Assembly: GCA_036927565.1 (NCBI GenBank)
Contig: JAYESD010000002.1
Coordinates: forward strand, 82,893,735 to 82,957,734
Source of the DNA: Tuctoria greenei
Taxonomy: Eukaryota; Streptophyta; Magnoliopsida; Poales; Poaceae
Length of the DNA: 64,000 nucleotides
Direction of reading: 5' to 3'
Below are positions 22,611 to 34,504 of this stretch, piece after piece. Both the position numbers and the translations under genes were made by a program. Below the pieces are notes generated by a model. That model was not told where the DNA came from. It was given only the letters and a program-made list of their open reading frames with translations, and did not search any database. The stretch's first letter is position 1. The number at the start of each line of letters is the position of its first letter.

Positions 22611-22888
22611 CATGTCGAGCCAACCCTCATCGACGCGCCGCTCCCGCCGACAATCGCAATCGCCGCAGCACGCCGAGATCGCCGTCCAGGGCAGCCGCAA
22701 AGTCGTCGTCGAGCGGGTGATCGAGAAATTGACTGAAGGCATCATCTATCCTATGCTGACGCGCACGAACTACAGCCAGTTGTCCTAGTAATGCGCATCA
22801 ATCTGCAAGCAGCTGGTTTATGGGATGCCATCGAGCACGGCAACGTCGAGTACCGCGATGATAGTAACACTCTCGCGGCCCTGCTACG
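22611..22888 (+). pseudogene. Element A gag, 5' part
   Basis: Starts MSSQPSSTRRSRRQS at 22611 and includes KLTEGIIYPMLTRTNYS before a frame break near 22785. It then continues in another frame with MRINLQAAGLWDAIE, the conserved copia gag start (usually YxxWxxxMxxxLxxxxLWDAI). The CACTA element interrupts it at 22889. Confidence 0.7.
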
Positions 22889-24231
22889 CACTACAAAAAA
22901 ACAGCAATAGGACGTCAGGATTTCTATAAACGTCGGTGCTGACGCTTTTAAATGAAGTAACACCGTCGGTTTATTAACCCCGACACCTATATATTAAAAT
23001 CATCGGGCGGACAAATAAAACCGGCGTCTATGAGTAAAAAACGTCCGCATGATACATTAGACCGACGGTCATATTAAAGTTGTCGGTGTTCTCACAATTT
23101 CCGACATATATAAGTATAACCGTCGGCTAGGCCGACGGCTCTAACTCTGTGCCTCCCCCATCCGAATTTTTTAACTCCACGCGCGCTCCCTGCCCCAATT
23201 TTTTAACTCCGCACGCGCCTGGCCGAATTTTCTCGATGCCTCAATCCTCTCGCAGTCTCTCTCCCTCGATAAATCCATCTGCCTATCCTCGCGTCGTGCT
23301 CCGCGCCTCCGCGGACTCCCTCCTGCCGGCCTTCATTCCCTCCCAGTGTGCCGCCGTCCAGCACCGAGGCCCCGCCGGCTTTCCCTCCCAGCGCCGCCCT
23401 TCGTCGCCCAGCGCCGCGCCCTTCTCCGGACCCGGACGCAGCGGGGGGGCTCCCGGCGCGAGCTTCCGGCGGCGCAAGCGCGCCTGCAGCACGGCGGCCA
23501 CAGCACGGCCTCCCACGGCGCGGCGGCCGGCGGCTACGGCGCGGTGGCCCCCCACGGCATAGCGGCCGGCGACTACGGCGCGGCGGCCACGGTGCATCCG
23601 CCTCCCACGGTGCCTGGTGGCCTTCCGGCACGGCAGCCCACGGCGCGCGGCGGCCTTCCACGGGTTTTGCAGATCTGACGACAGTTCAAGACCTCCGGCT
23701 GGTGTTCATAAGCTTGTGTTCATGATTTTCTTTTTTCAGTAGATCTGTTCAAGCTAGATTATGAGAAATATTGTGTATTTGAACTGAGTTAGATCTGTGA
23801 GATATTGTGAATACTATTCCTATTTGTGCTCCGAGCAACAGTTTGTGAATTCCGCAACAGAGAGTGAACAAATTTTCTATGCCTTCATTGTTGATTTGAT
23901 TGAAATTGAAATTAAGAAAAAAAGGAACCAAAGCGGTTGAGAAAAGAAAAAATGGTAAAGACGTTGGTGCTGCACAGCCCGACGGTTGTAGAATATTAAA
24001 AGCGTCGGGCTGACCCCCGACAACTTTAATGCAATATAGGCGTCAGTTGTTTAGACCGACGTTTTTAATTCATAAATGCATCAGGACCGACGTTTTTAAG
24101 AGTTAAAAACGTTGAATATAAGATGTCGGATAAAAGCGTCAGTCTGCCGACAGCTATAATTTATAGGTGTCGGTTTTAGTAGGCAACCGACGGTTATAAG
24201 GCCGACGTCCTTTTACTTGTTTCTTGTAGTG
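22889..24231 (+). mobile_element. Non-autonomous CACTA (En/Spm) element
   Basis: Terminal inverted repeats start CACTACAA and end TTGTAGTG; about 28 bp of each end match (both reach GGACGTC). The 3-bp duplication ACG is at 22886-22888 and 24232-24234. Repeated CCGACGG/CCGTCGG words crowd both subterminal regions (22940-23140 and 23975-24215), as expected for transposase binding in this superfamily. There is no transposase gene. The middle is very GC-rich. Confidence 0.88.
23150..23690. other. GC-rich core of CACTA element, possibly captured sequence
   Basis: Composition changes sharply to C/G-rich with repeated GGCGCGGCGGCC-like and TCCCACGG words. Several frames are open, giving Ala/Pro/Arg-rich translations, which is what high GC alone would produce. 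It could be a captured 5' exon or promoter of a host gene, but no protein is recognised. Confidence 0.45.
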
Positions 24232-25036
24232 ACGGGATGTGCCGGCAGAGATGCAAGCTGGACTGGCGGTGAAATCAACTGCCAGAGAAGCTTAGGAGAC
24301 AATCTGAAAGGTTCGCATTGGCGTCGACCGAGTCAAGGAAGCCAACACGGAGAAGCTACACCAAGAATTCAGAAACATCGCCTCCAAGTCCGGCATGTCC
24401 GTGGAGGAATTCACAGCGCGCCGCACCACCCTATCGAACCAGCTGCGAGTCCTCAGGGATGACATCTCCCAGAAAGAGGTAATCAAGAAGCTCCTGCACT
24501 CTGTTCCTGACAAGCTGGAGCAGGTAGCGATCACGAGCGAGACGCTCCTCGACCATGAAAGCATGTCAATCGAGGAGGTCGCCAAGCATCTGCACATTGT
24601 GGAACAACGCAAGAAACCTTCTCTGATGAAGGACAACGGCGACCGCCTACTTCTCACAGAGGAGGAGTGGATGACGCACATGAAGAATCGCGAGGGGATC
24701 GGGTCTAACTCGGGCTCCAGGAACGGCGGAGGCAATGGCAAGGGGCGAGGTCACAAGTTTGACAGTGGCGGGAAAGGAAGCAAGTCGTCGTTTAGGGCGG
24801 GCCGCAACAATGTGTGTGCCTACTGTGGCAAGAATGGCCACTGGGCCAAAGAATGCAAGAAGAAAAAGCGTGGCGATGAGGCCAATGTGACCCATGCCGA
24901 GGAGGAGGAACGAGGCCTGTCTCTGGCCCACAACGTCATACTTGAATCACCTCCAACAATCGACTCTTCTTCCTCAGTGCTCTACTCCCTTTTGCACCCA
25001 GCTCCACGCCAGCATGTGGAGATCAAGGTGCAGTGA
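24232..25036 (+). pseudogene. Element A gag, 3' part with zinc knuckle
   Basis: After the CACTA target duplication, gag resumes. The open frame 24395-25036 encodes a helical segment (SVEEFTARRTTLSNQLRVL) and a Gly-rich linker. A CX2CX4HX4C zinc knuckle follows (CAYCGKNGHWAKEC, about 24815-24858), then a basic KKKKRG tail. The role is RNA binding and particle assembly. A stop lies at 25034-25036 where gag-pol should continue, and stops also interrupt it between 24232 and 24395. Confidence 0.8.
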
Positions 25037-25884
25037 CTCTTCGCGGACATGGGACCAAAGGAGGAGCGCGAAAACCGATGATGGGTCCCCAACACCGACG
25101 CAACAAATCATATGATCGGCTCCAAGGAGCTCTTCGCCGATCTTGACACCCACATCGTCGGCTCTCAAGTTTGGTGACGGCTCCGTCACACGCATCAAAG
25201 GCTGCTGCTCCATTGTCTTCACCCGCGAGAATGGCAAGCACTACATGCTCACCGGGGTGTACTACATCCCGATACTGAAGGCTAGCATCATTAGCCTCAG
25301 TCAGCTCGATGAAAGGGGGTGCAACATGAACATCGGAGGTGGCACGCTACGCATCTTTGATCAAGACTGACGCCTCCTTGCCAAGGCACAGCGAGCTCCT
25401 TCCCGGCTCTTTCATCTTGAGCTGTACGTTGGGCGCCCGGTGTGTCTGGTGACAAGAAGCTCTGAGGCGGCCCTGGAGTGGCACGCAAGCTACATACATC
25501 TCAACTTCGCATCTCGGCGCAAGCTGGCCAACAACCATATGGTGCGTGGACTACCTCCACTTGACCAGGTGGATCAGGTATGTGAGGGATGCCTCATCGG
25601 CAAGCAGCGGAAGAATCCGTTTCCAACTCAGGCCCATCGGTGAGTAGAGCATCTCCTCGATCTCCTTCATGGCGACCTCTGTGGTCCCATATCACAGGCA
25701 ACACCCAGCGGTGACAAATACTTCCTGTTACTCGTTGATGATATGAGTTGATATATGTGGCTACAACTTCTCTTAAGCAAGGATCAAGCATCGGAAGAGA
25801 TCAAGAATTTCCACGCAACTGTCAAATTCGAGACCGGCCGGAAATTGAAGGTCTTCTGCACAGACCAGCTGGAATACGTGGATG
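25037..25884 (+). pseudogene. Element A protease and integrase N-terminal half
   Basis: The protease site reads WVPNTDATNHMIG where D-T/S-G is expected, so the catalytic Asp is Asn. A TGA immediately precedes it. Integrase follows in shifted frames: LEWHASYIHLNFASRRKL and VCEGCLIGKQRKNPF (zinc-binding H-H-C-C), HGDLCGPI (first catalytic Asp) and VFCTDQLEYVDV (second). The frame stops where element B begins at 25885. The catalytic Glu region is absent on both sides of element B. Confidence 0.75.
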
Positions 25885-27672
25885 TGTAGGATCAAAGAGC
25901 ACGTGTAAAGCTACCGGAGGGGGGGGTGAATGGTAGATTAAAACTCTTTCAGCGGAAGCAACAAAAACCCTTCGGCAGAACAACTCGTGTGTGCGACTAA
26001 TCTAAATGTGATCAATTGTGGAAAAACCAGTACAGATTTTGGAGAACCAAGTCATGAAGACGTCACAACAAGAATCACGAAAATTCGTCGAGATAAACTC
26101 AAGTTACGATCGAAAGATTGAACAAAAGTCAATTTGGTCTACCCAAGAAAAAACTGTTCTGGAACACTACAAAGAAACTCGTGTAGATCACAAACCACAA
26201 ATCCAATGATCGTGAAATTTTCACATATGATAGATAATCAAGTTTTCAAGACAACCAAAAAAGAATCAAGTCAATTGGATCTGTAAAACTCGAGTTATAA
26301 TAAAACCACTGAGGAAAGGCTGTGCAGAAACTCGACGAGAAAAACTTGTCTGTAACAAGTCGGATGAACAAGGCACAAAAATTCCTTTGAACTACGAATT
26401 TTATTCAATAGAACACAAGAGGAACAGCCCAAAAGTCGTCTACCACGAGCTCTGGCCTCGCTAGCTTATATAACCAGCCCGAAAGCCAACTCAACTCAAA
26501 CTCGGACTCTAATCCTACTCAATTCATGGATTGAAACTTTCCATAACTGCTCAAGACTCTTCTATACGCAGATACAAGCAATCTTAAGACTTCCAAACAC
26601 CTTACGAACGTATTCCACATTCCTAAAACAACTCAACTTCGTGACCCACATGAAATCTAACCAAAACAAACTTGAATCTTTCCATAAATGAACCATAGCC
26701 ACCTCAGCCGCAGCCTGAGGCATATTCCAGCCGGTTGGACCTTCCTGACAAATTCTTTACGTCCACTTCTCTTCATCACGCATTGGAACTATGTAGCCAC
26801 ATCCATGCACTCCTTGCACACGTGCAAACACCTTCCAATGACATCCACGATACCTTCATATGCATTGTTCTTGATTCAACCATGCTGCGCGACCTCTGAC
26901 CAACTCAACCACAATTCCTCCCGAACTTGGTTGTTGAACCTCATCTTCTCCCTAAGACTAGTTCAATGGATCCCATCACCAGCCATGTATTTAACTCAAG
27001 CAACACCTGCACATGAACAAACAACCAATACTTCCGAGCACAAGTCCTTGACTTGTCTCTCGTTAGTTCTGATAACAACAACGCCTTACGTGAGCATCTC
27101 ACATAAGCATGTTGCAAACCATAGCAAAATGATATCAGCCATAACCACCAAAACACACCAAAAACTTAGTAAAAGAATACTAAGAAAACTTTCCATAATC
27201 CAAAAAGCAAGTTTGAAACATTGCAAGTTAAAAGCAGAACCACTGCGATCAAGCTTCGAACCTTGTCAAAGCTAACCGGACCTTGAACTGGAGCTTACCA
27301 AAGCTAGCAGGACCTAGCGCCGGAACTTACCAAAGATAGTTGGACCTAGCGCTGGAGCTTACCAAAGCTAGTCGGGCCTAGCGCCAGAGCTAACTAAATC
27401 TAGTCGGACCTAGCGCCAGAGCTAACTAAAACTAATTGGTCCTAGCGCCGGACTTAGCAAAAACATGTCAAACCTAGCCATAGCAAGTCGGACCCAGCCA
27501 AAACATGTCGGACCTAGACAAAGAAGTCGATCCTAGCCAAAATAAGTCAGACCTTGCAGGAGCTACCCAAAACAAGTCGGACCTATCGTCAGACCTTGTT
27601 AAAAAGGTGTTTTGGTAGTATTCACAAATTTTATCATCAAAGTCAATGTATTCAGCATACATAGGTTTCACA
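25885..27672 (-). repeat. 3' LTR of element B (about 1.8 kb)
   Basis: Matches the split right LTR. It carries a GGAGGGGGGGGTGAATGG block near 25917, comparable to the other SIRE-like LTR at 2519. A tandem array is at 27250-27600. Nothing inside looks coding. Confidence 0.88.
27250..27600. repeat. Tandem 32-bp repeats in U3 of element B LTR
   Basis: About six copies of a degenerate unit of roughly 32 bp (AGCTxACCAAAGCTAGTCGG then ACCTAGCGCCGG). Shorter AAGTCGGACCTAGCCAAAAC-like units follow. The collinear array in the other LTR is at 41430-41770. The position is at the U3 start in element orientation, where promoter enhancers lie. Confidence 0.75.
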
Positions 27673-27684
27673 ATCTCCCCCTTG
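27673..27684 (-). other. Polypurine tract of element B
   Basis: The minus strand reads CAAGGGGGAGAT immediately before the 3' LTR. Further purine-rich tracts occur near 27793-27840. Confidence 0.75.
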
Positions 27685-28630
27685 ATGAATGTCGGCAACA
27701 CCACTTAAAATCCGAACATTGGCTTATTCACGTGAAAAGTTTTGAAAACAATTTCTCCACTTTTTTGAAATCAAATGAGATAGAAATAAATTTTCCCCCC
27801 TATACATATTTCTCCCGCTTGCATACTTCTCCCCCTTTGACAATGTATGTAGCAAGGTACAAAAAAGAAATTTTAATTTGTTATGAGCATATTATAATAT
27901 ATACATATAAAACAAAGCTCATACAAGTCATACTATCAAGTAACTTACACTATCACAACAATGAGATACATAAAGTAGTGTAAGCCATGCTAGAGATCAA
28001 AAGTAATTTTCAATTTAAGCAAATCATGATCTCACAAACTCAACTATTTCAAAACCTGAAAGCATGACACTTGTTGCTGCAATTTTTTCCTTTTAAGCAC
28101 AAATTTTGATCATATGAAATTTGCAAGAGATTATATGCGCATCTGTCTTATTCTAACCAACCAAGCCAAGCCTATGTCATTTGACAATCAGAAGCTTAAG
28201 GACATGGTTTTAGTCATACACAACTTCTTTCAAGTTCATATATAAGTGCAATAATAAGCCATCTCAAAAGAAGAAGTGCGATACATGCATATTCTCTTGA
28301 TCTTTTCTCATTTTTATTTGATCATGAAGGCTCAACATGTGAGTTGATTACTTGATTAATTATTCATTATTAAAAGCACTTGTGAGCATGCAACAAGTTC
28401 AAAACAGCAAGAAAGTTCGATCATGACCAGATTTAGTTTAAGTAATTATTTCAATTACTAGTCATGGCAAAAACTACAAAATATATAACATAAGTAATGT
28501 AGTAAGAACTTTCAGCATGTAAAAGGAATTACAAAGTCATATATGTATGAAATACTATGCTCATATTATTTTAAATGCAAATCCCAAATTTGAAAGCTCC
28601 CCTTCAATTTAAGCCATGAGGATGCATAAC
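27685..28630. other. Untranslated spacer of element B
   Basis: AT-rich sequence between RNase H and the polypurine tract. Unlike the copia element at 2505-17508, there is no accessory ORF here. No structure seen. Confidence 0.5.
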
Positions 28631-28632
28631 CG

Positions 28633-30095
28633 CTATTTCACTACGAATGATACAAAACGAGTGAAATCCAAAGGTTTTGTAAAAATATCAGCCAATTGTT
28701 GTTCGGTATCTACATGGTCAAGCACAATGTTTCCTTTTTCAACATTATCATGGAGAAAGTGATATCTAATGTCAATGTGCTTTGTTCTAGAATGTTGCAC
28801 AGGGTTTTTAGCAATGCAAATGACTCTAGTGTTATCAAAAAATAGTGAAACACAATCTAGATCAACCCCATAGTCCTTAAGTGTTTGAACAATCCAAAGT
28901 ATTTGTGAGCAAGCGCTAGCAGCAGCTACATATTCAAATTTGGCTGTGGATTGTGCAACTGAGTTTTGTTTTCTAGAGGACCAAACAACAAGTGAATTAC
29001 CAAGAAAATGACATGCACCCGAAGTACTTTTCATATCAATCCTACAAAGCCCAAAATCAGCATCCGAAAAGGCTTTCCAAGTAATGGTTGAGGAAGAAGG
29101 ACAAAAATGCCAAATTCTTGAGTTCCATGTAAGTACCTGAGTATCCTTTTGACGGCTTGACGATGTAAAGCACGTGGAGAAGCTTGAAACCGTGTATAAA
29201 GACATACGCTGAATTGTATGTCTGGTCTTAATGATGTGAGGTACAAAAGTGATCCAATCATGCTTCGATATTCTTTTTGATCGACTGGGTCACCATCTTC
29301 ATCAAGTTCAAGCGTCATTGTTGTACCCATTGGTGTACGAAGAGGCTTGTTTTTGTCCATGTTGAAGCGCTTAAGAAGGTCTTTTGTATACTTCATTTGA
29401 TGCACAAAGGTACCTTCCATGGTTTGCTTGATTTGCAGCCCAAAAAGTACGTGAGTTCTCCCATCATACTCATCTCAAATTCTGAACTCATCATAGTTGA
29501 AAACTTGGACACAAGATCATGAGAAGCACAACTAAAGATAATATCATCCACATACACTTGAATGAATAATGAGTCATTGCCATGCTTAAGCACAAAAAAA
29601 GTTTTATCAACCTTGCCCATGGTAAACCCCTTTTCAAGTAAGAATGTTTTTAACCTATCATACCATGCTATAGGGGCTTGTTTGAGATTGTACAAGGCTT
29701 TGGACAGTTTGTAAACATGATTAGGAAAATCTGGATTTTCAAAACCAGATGGTTGCTTGATATAAACCTCCTCATCTATAGCCATTAAGAAAAGCACTTT
29801 TAACATCCATTTGATATAACTTGAAACCTTTAGATGTAGCAAAAGCTAACAAAATTCTTATGGCTTCTAATCTAGCAACAAGAGCAAAAGTTTCATCAAA
29901 ATCTAGACCTTTAATTTGTGTGAAACCTTGAGCAACCAACCTAGCCTTATTCCTAACCACAACCCCATCCTCACTTTGTTTATTTTTAAACACCCATTTA
30001 GTTCCAATTAAAGTGTGACCTTGAGGTGGAGGTACAAGTTTCCAAACATTATTTCTTTCAAAATTTCTAACTCTTCTTGCATGGCAATAATCCAA
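28633..30095 (-). pseudogene. Element B reverse transcriptase and RNase H
   Basis: Frames 30095-29772, 29842-29393, 29420-29031 and 29205-28633 overlap like one protein with three frame changes. RT motifs are GTKWVFKNKQ, FDETFALVARLEAIR, MDVKSAFLNG (first catalytic Asp), QPSGFENPDFP, YVDDIIFSC (catalytic Asp pair), and SLRPDIQFSV. RNase H has FSDADFGLC, MKSTSGACHFLG, and the C-terminal SRTKHIDIRYHFL followed by ADIFTKPLDF. All catalytic residues visible are intact. Confidence 0.88.
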
Positions 30096-31458
30096 GATCC
30101 ATTAGTGAGTGCGTGTGGTATATCTTTGGGTTCAAAGGAAGCAACAAAATAAGAATGAGTGTGAGAGTTTGGATTGCAAAACCTGGACTGTGTGACTCAT
30201 TCATGCAAGCTTCCAATAATTTGTTGTGGAGGATGACTTTTGAGAACTCGGAGGGGAGTGGACATTTCACAAGCTTTTTATTCTTCATGTTCATCACAAA
30301 TCGGTGAGCTTGTGACTTATGGACGATCTGGACCAACAATGTTTTCGTCGGGGCTGATTGTGAATCAAAATCTGGAGCTGGAACAATGTCATTAGCTGCT
30401 AAATTTTCGGGCAGCAACACCTCTTCTTTCTCATCTTCAACGAAAATACTCTCCCCCTGCGGATATGGATCCGGACCTGCAATGTTTGAGCTAGTACCTG
30501 GGCTAGCTTCATCAAAATATACCTTACAAGTCTCCACAATTTTGTTAGTGTCAAGTAAAAGCACACGGTAGCCTCTAGTATGAGATGGATAACCAAGAAA
30601 CATGCCATTAGCGGATCTAGGTTCAAATTTATCAAGATTACCATATTTCTTAACAAAGCATTTGCAACCAAAGACCCGAAAGTGTGTAACACTAGGCCTA
30701 TGTCCAAACCAGAGCTCATATGGTGTTTTTCCTTGTTTAGCACGTAAGAAAACACGATTTAAAACATAACAAGCGGTTGCAATTGCATCTGGCCAAAACT
30801 TTCTAGGACTTTGATATTCATCAAGCATAGTCCTAGCCATCTCATCTAAGGTTCTGTTCTTTCTTTCCACAACACCATTTTGTTGAGGTACATATGGTGA
30901 AGAAAATTGATGATCTATTCCTTTTTCAGCACAAAAATGATCAAAAGATTGATTTTTAAATTCAGTTCCATTATCTCTTATAATTGCTCTTAAAGATCCT
31001 GGGTGATCAATTGATAATCTAAGAAATAAAGTTCTAAAGTGACTAAAAGATTCATTCTTAGATGCTATAAAATAAACCCAAGAGTATCTAGAATAGTCAT
31101 CAACAATCACAAGAACATACCAGTTACATCCGAAGGATTGAACACGTGAAGGTCCTATGATGTCAAGATACAAAAGTTGACCCAATTCAGTTGTCATGGT
31201 CATTGTGAGAGTAGCAAGTGAACATGCAACCATCTTAGGATGTCTACAAGAAGAGCACACAATTTCTTTGTCCCTTTTAAGCTTAGAAAGCCCACGTATG
31301 CGATCAAAAGCACTAACACGTGTAAGATAATCAAAGCCTACGTGACCAAGTCTACGATGCCAAAAATATAAGTCTTTTGAATCATTAGCAACTAGACACC
31401 TATGCTTAGAAGAAGACATACCAAAATCAGCTTTAAAAACTCTTCCAAATTGAGACAT
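30067..31458 (-). pseudogene. Element B integrase, long open frame
   Basis: 463 open codons. The zinc-binding domain (about residues 30-80) shows FWHRRLGHVGF and IVCSSCRHPKM. The catalytic core has YLDIIGPSRV (first Asp), IRDNGTEFKN (second Asp) and NGVVERKNRTL (Glu). The C-terminal domain includes FGCKCFVKKYGNLDKF and an acidic linker. The frame is uninterrupted through the core, so the domain itself may be intact. It is cut from protease by a stop between 31485 and 31458, and its start Met is not the natural start of a polyprotein. Confidence 0.88.
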
Positions 31459-31484
31459 GTTAAAAATAAGCTCACTATTTCAAC

Positions 31485-31790
31485 CTACAACATTGCAGCA
31501 ATTTTTATTAAAAATAATTTCCAGATTTCATCTAGCAATTGTGAAACGAAAAGCAAGTTGTATTTCAAATTTTTGACAAGTGCCACATCCTTCAAAGTGT
31601 AGTGATCATTTACTCTAATCGAACCCTTAGCAATTATAGGAGTTGACGAATTATCGGCAAAAGTAACATTCTCTACACGTGACACAAAAGAGAGGAAGGA
31701 GAACCATTCTTTGTTACCGGTCATGTGGTGTGAGCAACCTGAATCCACAATCCAAATGTTCTCCTTCCTCAAGCGTGTAACCTACATAGA
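31485..31790 (-). pseudogene. Element B aspartic protease
   Basis: IWIVDSGCSHHMTGNKEWF carries the catalytic D-S-G triad of copia proteases. FADNSSTPIIAKG and LLFVSQLLDE follow. The frame starts at 31772 with a Met but has sense codons upstream. Separated from integrase by a single stop region. Confidence 0.8.
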
Positions 31791-31928
31791 AGCACAGTAC
31801 GTTGATAACTCAATACTGGGGTTAGTCAAAATGCATTTAGGAATCCAGTACTGAGTCACACGACATCCAGCAAAAATAACATGCGAAAGCTGAGATAAAA
31901 CAGCAGGTTTATGAGTCAAAGTTTGAGA

Positions 31929-34075
31929 TTATTTGTCCTTAACTACTGACCTATGAGGTCTTACTTGTGTAGCAGGAAAATCAGTAGCTCCGGAGGCAAA
32001 AACAGAAGATCCAGAGGTAACAACAGAAGGTCCGGAGGTAAAAACTGAAGCTCCAGAGGTAAACTTTGAATGTTTTTGACTCATAACAGCAGGTTGCATG
32101 TTCCTGACATTTGGTTTAGTACATGCAGCAAATTTTGCATGAGAGTTATAAGATCTATCTTGCATTCTTTCATTTTTTATGTTGTTTAGCTAGTCTATAA
32201 CAAAAGTCTATGACATGATCATCTATACCAGAATAGGTAAAATGAAATTTAACTTTGTGTTCATGTCTAGATGAGCATGCAATATGCTTATTTGAACCCG
32301 AATGTGACAACACTCCTGCAGATTTAAAAACCACCTCTTTTGGTTTAGGAACTATTTTAATTAAACCACTTCCTAATGAATTTACAATATTAGGTGGATG
32401 TGCTTTAGCATGAGCATGAGAATCAAAACCTAAACCAGTTTTATCATTGCAATATTTAGAAGAATTTAACAGCAAGTTCAGATTCTTATTCCCATTATAG
32501 AACCGCTCTAGTGTCCTATTTTTGTTATCAAGTTCTTTAGACAAGTCTAGACAGTTTTGACATGAAGTTTTTCCTTTAAGTTTGTAGTTAGAATAATATT
32601 TAACTTCATGAGAATGTAAAGCATTGTTCAGTATTGAAATTTCATTCATAGCATCTTTTAGTTTCGTTTCAAGATCATTACAAGTAGAACAATGCAAATC
32701 AATTATAGAACAAGAAGCATCTTTTAAGTTTTTATCATTAGGTGCAACAAGCTCTCTGCTCTTTTCAATTTCTAACTCAAGTTTATCAAGTGTGGAGGTG
32801 CGTGCACTTCTTAGAGAGGATAATTGTTTATATATTAAATCACATGAAGAACAAGAATCATCACTAGGAATCAAAGATTTCAAACGATTAATTTCAGATT
32901 CTAGTGACTCAATTTTAACAGCATTGTCCCTAAGCCTTTTGTCCTTTTTCTTAACTATAATAGTGGCACAAGAAATAGCATCACACATTTCTTCGAAGTA
33001 GGACATACCTCTTCATTGTCGCTGTTGTGTTCTGCCTCCTCCATACTTGATCTTGATTTGCCCACCGTGAAGCAAAAGTTTGCCAAATCATCTTCATCTT
33101 CGTCACTTCTAATGTCCACGTCGCTTGAGCCAAGTTCCTGAAGTGCGGAGATAAAACTGTTCACCAGTTGGTGACCTGTAAAACCCTTCTTCTTCTTTTT
33201 AACGTTAGCAGAGGAGTGTTTTGTCCTTGTTTATTTTTGTACCTGGGAAGCAGGACTTGTAAGGTTAGGGCAATCTGTGCGAAAATGTCCTGTCTTACCA
33301 CATTCGAAGCATCATTGAGGTTTGGAGCTTCATCTCCTTCTAGTTCTCACATTTTGCAATACTTTTGAGAACCTAGTAGGAAGAAGTGCTAGCTCCTCCT
33401 CTGGAAACTCTTCAATCTGTTCAAGGGTTAGACAGGTTAACAAAGCAAGTGTACCACAAGAAGAAGATTGGCCGGAGCTAGACATGTCACATTAAGAAAC
33501 AAATGCAAGAGACTTGTTGGGGTTCTTACGTGAGATTATGTCAATTTTATGAGTTCTCAATTTAGAATATAGCACATCTAAGATAAGTGTACTCATGATA
33601 GTAGATTCACAAATAGATGTTACTTTCATCTCCAAAATTGACATGTCTAATGCACTTAGTAATTGCCTAGCATTTTCAACATCTAAAAAATTAACATTGA
33701 CGCTATGCAAGTTGCTGAGAATTTTATTAAAGCGAGCAAAGAAGTCATCAATGGACTCACCGGGTTGCATCTCAAAGCGCATGTATTACTTCTTGAACAT
33801 ATCCTTCCTTACCTCCTTGAACGTGTTGGATCTTTCGTGGTACTCACAAAGTTCTCTCCACACATCGTATGTCGATCGGATGTGTGCAACACGGTCGAAG
33901 TCGCTTCGAGTTAATCCTTGTATGATCAAGTTTTGAGCCTTGTTGTTGTTGTCGACATCTCTCAGATTTGTAGCTGTAACTTGATTGTTTGACGGCACTT
34001 CGTAAGGCTTGTAGACCTTTTCCCATATTGCAAAGCCTTGAGCCTGGATGAAAGATCCCATACGTGTCTTCCAAA
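31929..34075 (-). pseudogene. Element B gag with zinc knuckle and coiled coil
   Basis: The N-terminal part (34061-33786) has KVYKPYEVP and DFDRVAHIRSTYDVWREL. After one stop it resumes with MRFEMQPGESIDDFFARFNKIL (33782-33492). A zinc knuckle CFECGKTGHFRTDC is readable at about 33272-33313. A coiled-coil region follows (33006-32170; DNAVKIESLESEINRL, LDKLELEIEKSREL) and then a Ser/Val-rich repeat with SGPSVVTSGSSV (32165-31929). This matches the SIRE gag layout. Several stops and shifts break it. Confidence 0.8.
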
Positions 34076-34174
34076 CCTAAAAATCAATACTACTAAAGAC
34101 TCAAGGTTTTGCGGAGTATTTTTCCATGATGATTAGTCAAAAATACGTGCAAATTACAAAGATTAAAGCACCAT

Positions 34175-34187
34175 GGCTCTGATACCA
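34175..34187 (-). other. Primer-binding site of element B
   Basis: The minus strand reads TGGTATCAGAGCC, an exact initiator Met tRNA primer site, two bases inside the right LTR. Confidence 0.88.
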
Positions 34188-34189
34188 AT

Positions 34190-34504
34190 TGTAGGATCGA
34201 AGAGCACGTGTAAAGCTACCAGAGGGGGGATGAATGGTAGATTAAAACTTCTTCACCGGAAGCAACAAAAACCCCTTGACAGAACAAATCATGTGTGCGA
34301 CTAATATAAATGTGGTCAATTGTGACAAAACCAGTATAGATTGTGGAGAATCAAGTCACGAAGACGCCACAACAAGAATCACAAAAATCCGTCGAGAGAA
34401 ACTCAAGTTACGATCAAAAGATCGAACAAAGATCAATCTGGTCTACCCAAGAAAAACAGTTCTGGAACAATGCAAATAAACTTGTGTAGATCAGAAACCA
34501 CAAG
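34190..34504 (-). repeat. 5' LTR of element B, first part
   Basis: Matches 25885-26200 of the left LTR up to ACCACAAG. Element C is inserted here. ACAAG at 34500-34504 is repeated at 40351-40355, and the uninterrupted left LTR has ACCACAAATCC at the same place. Confidence 0.88.

Noticed and set aside
22336..22788. 150-codon frame starting in the 5' LTR of element A
   Set aside because: Its first part lies in LTR and primer-site sequence; the real gag start is the in-frame Met at 22611.
23149..23725. Several overlapping Ala/Pro/Arg-rich frames in the CACTA core
   Set aside because: At least four frames are open at once, which is an effect of high GC; not called as genes.
26688..27275. 195-codon open frame in element B LTR
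   Set aside because: Lies wholly within an LTR, its counterpart in the other LTR is broken, and it has no motif.
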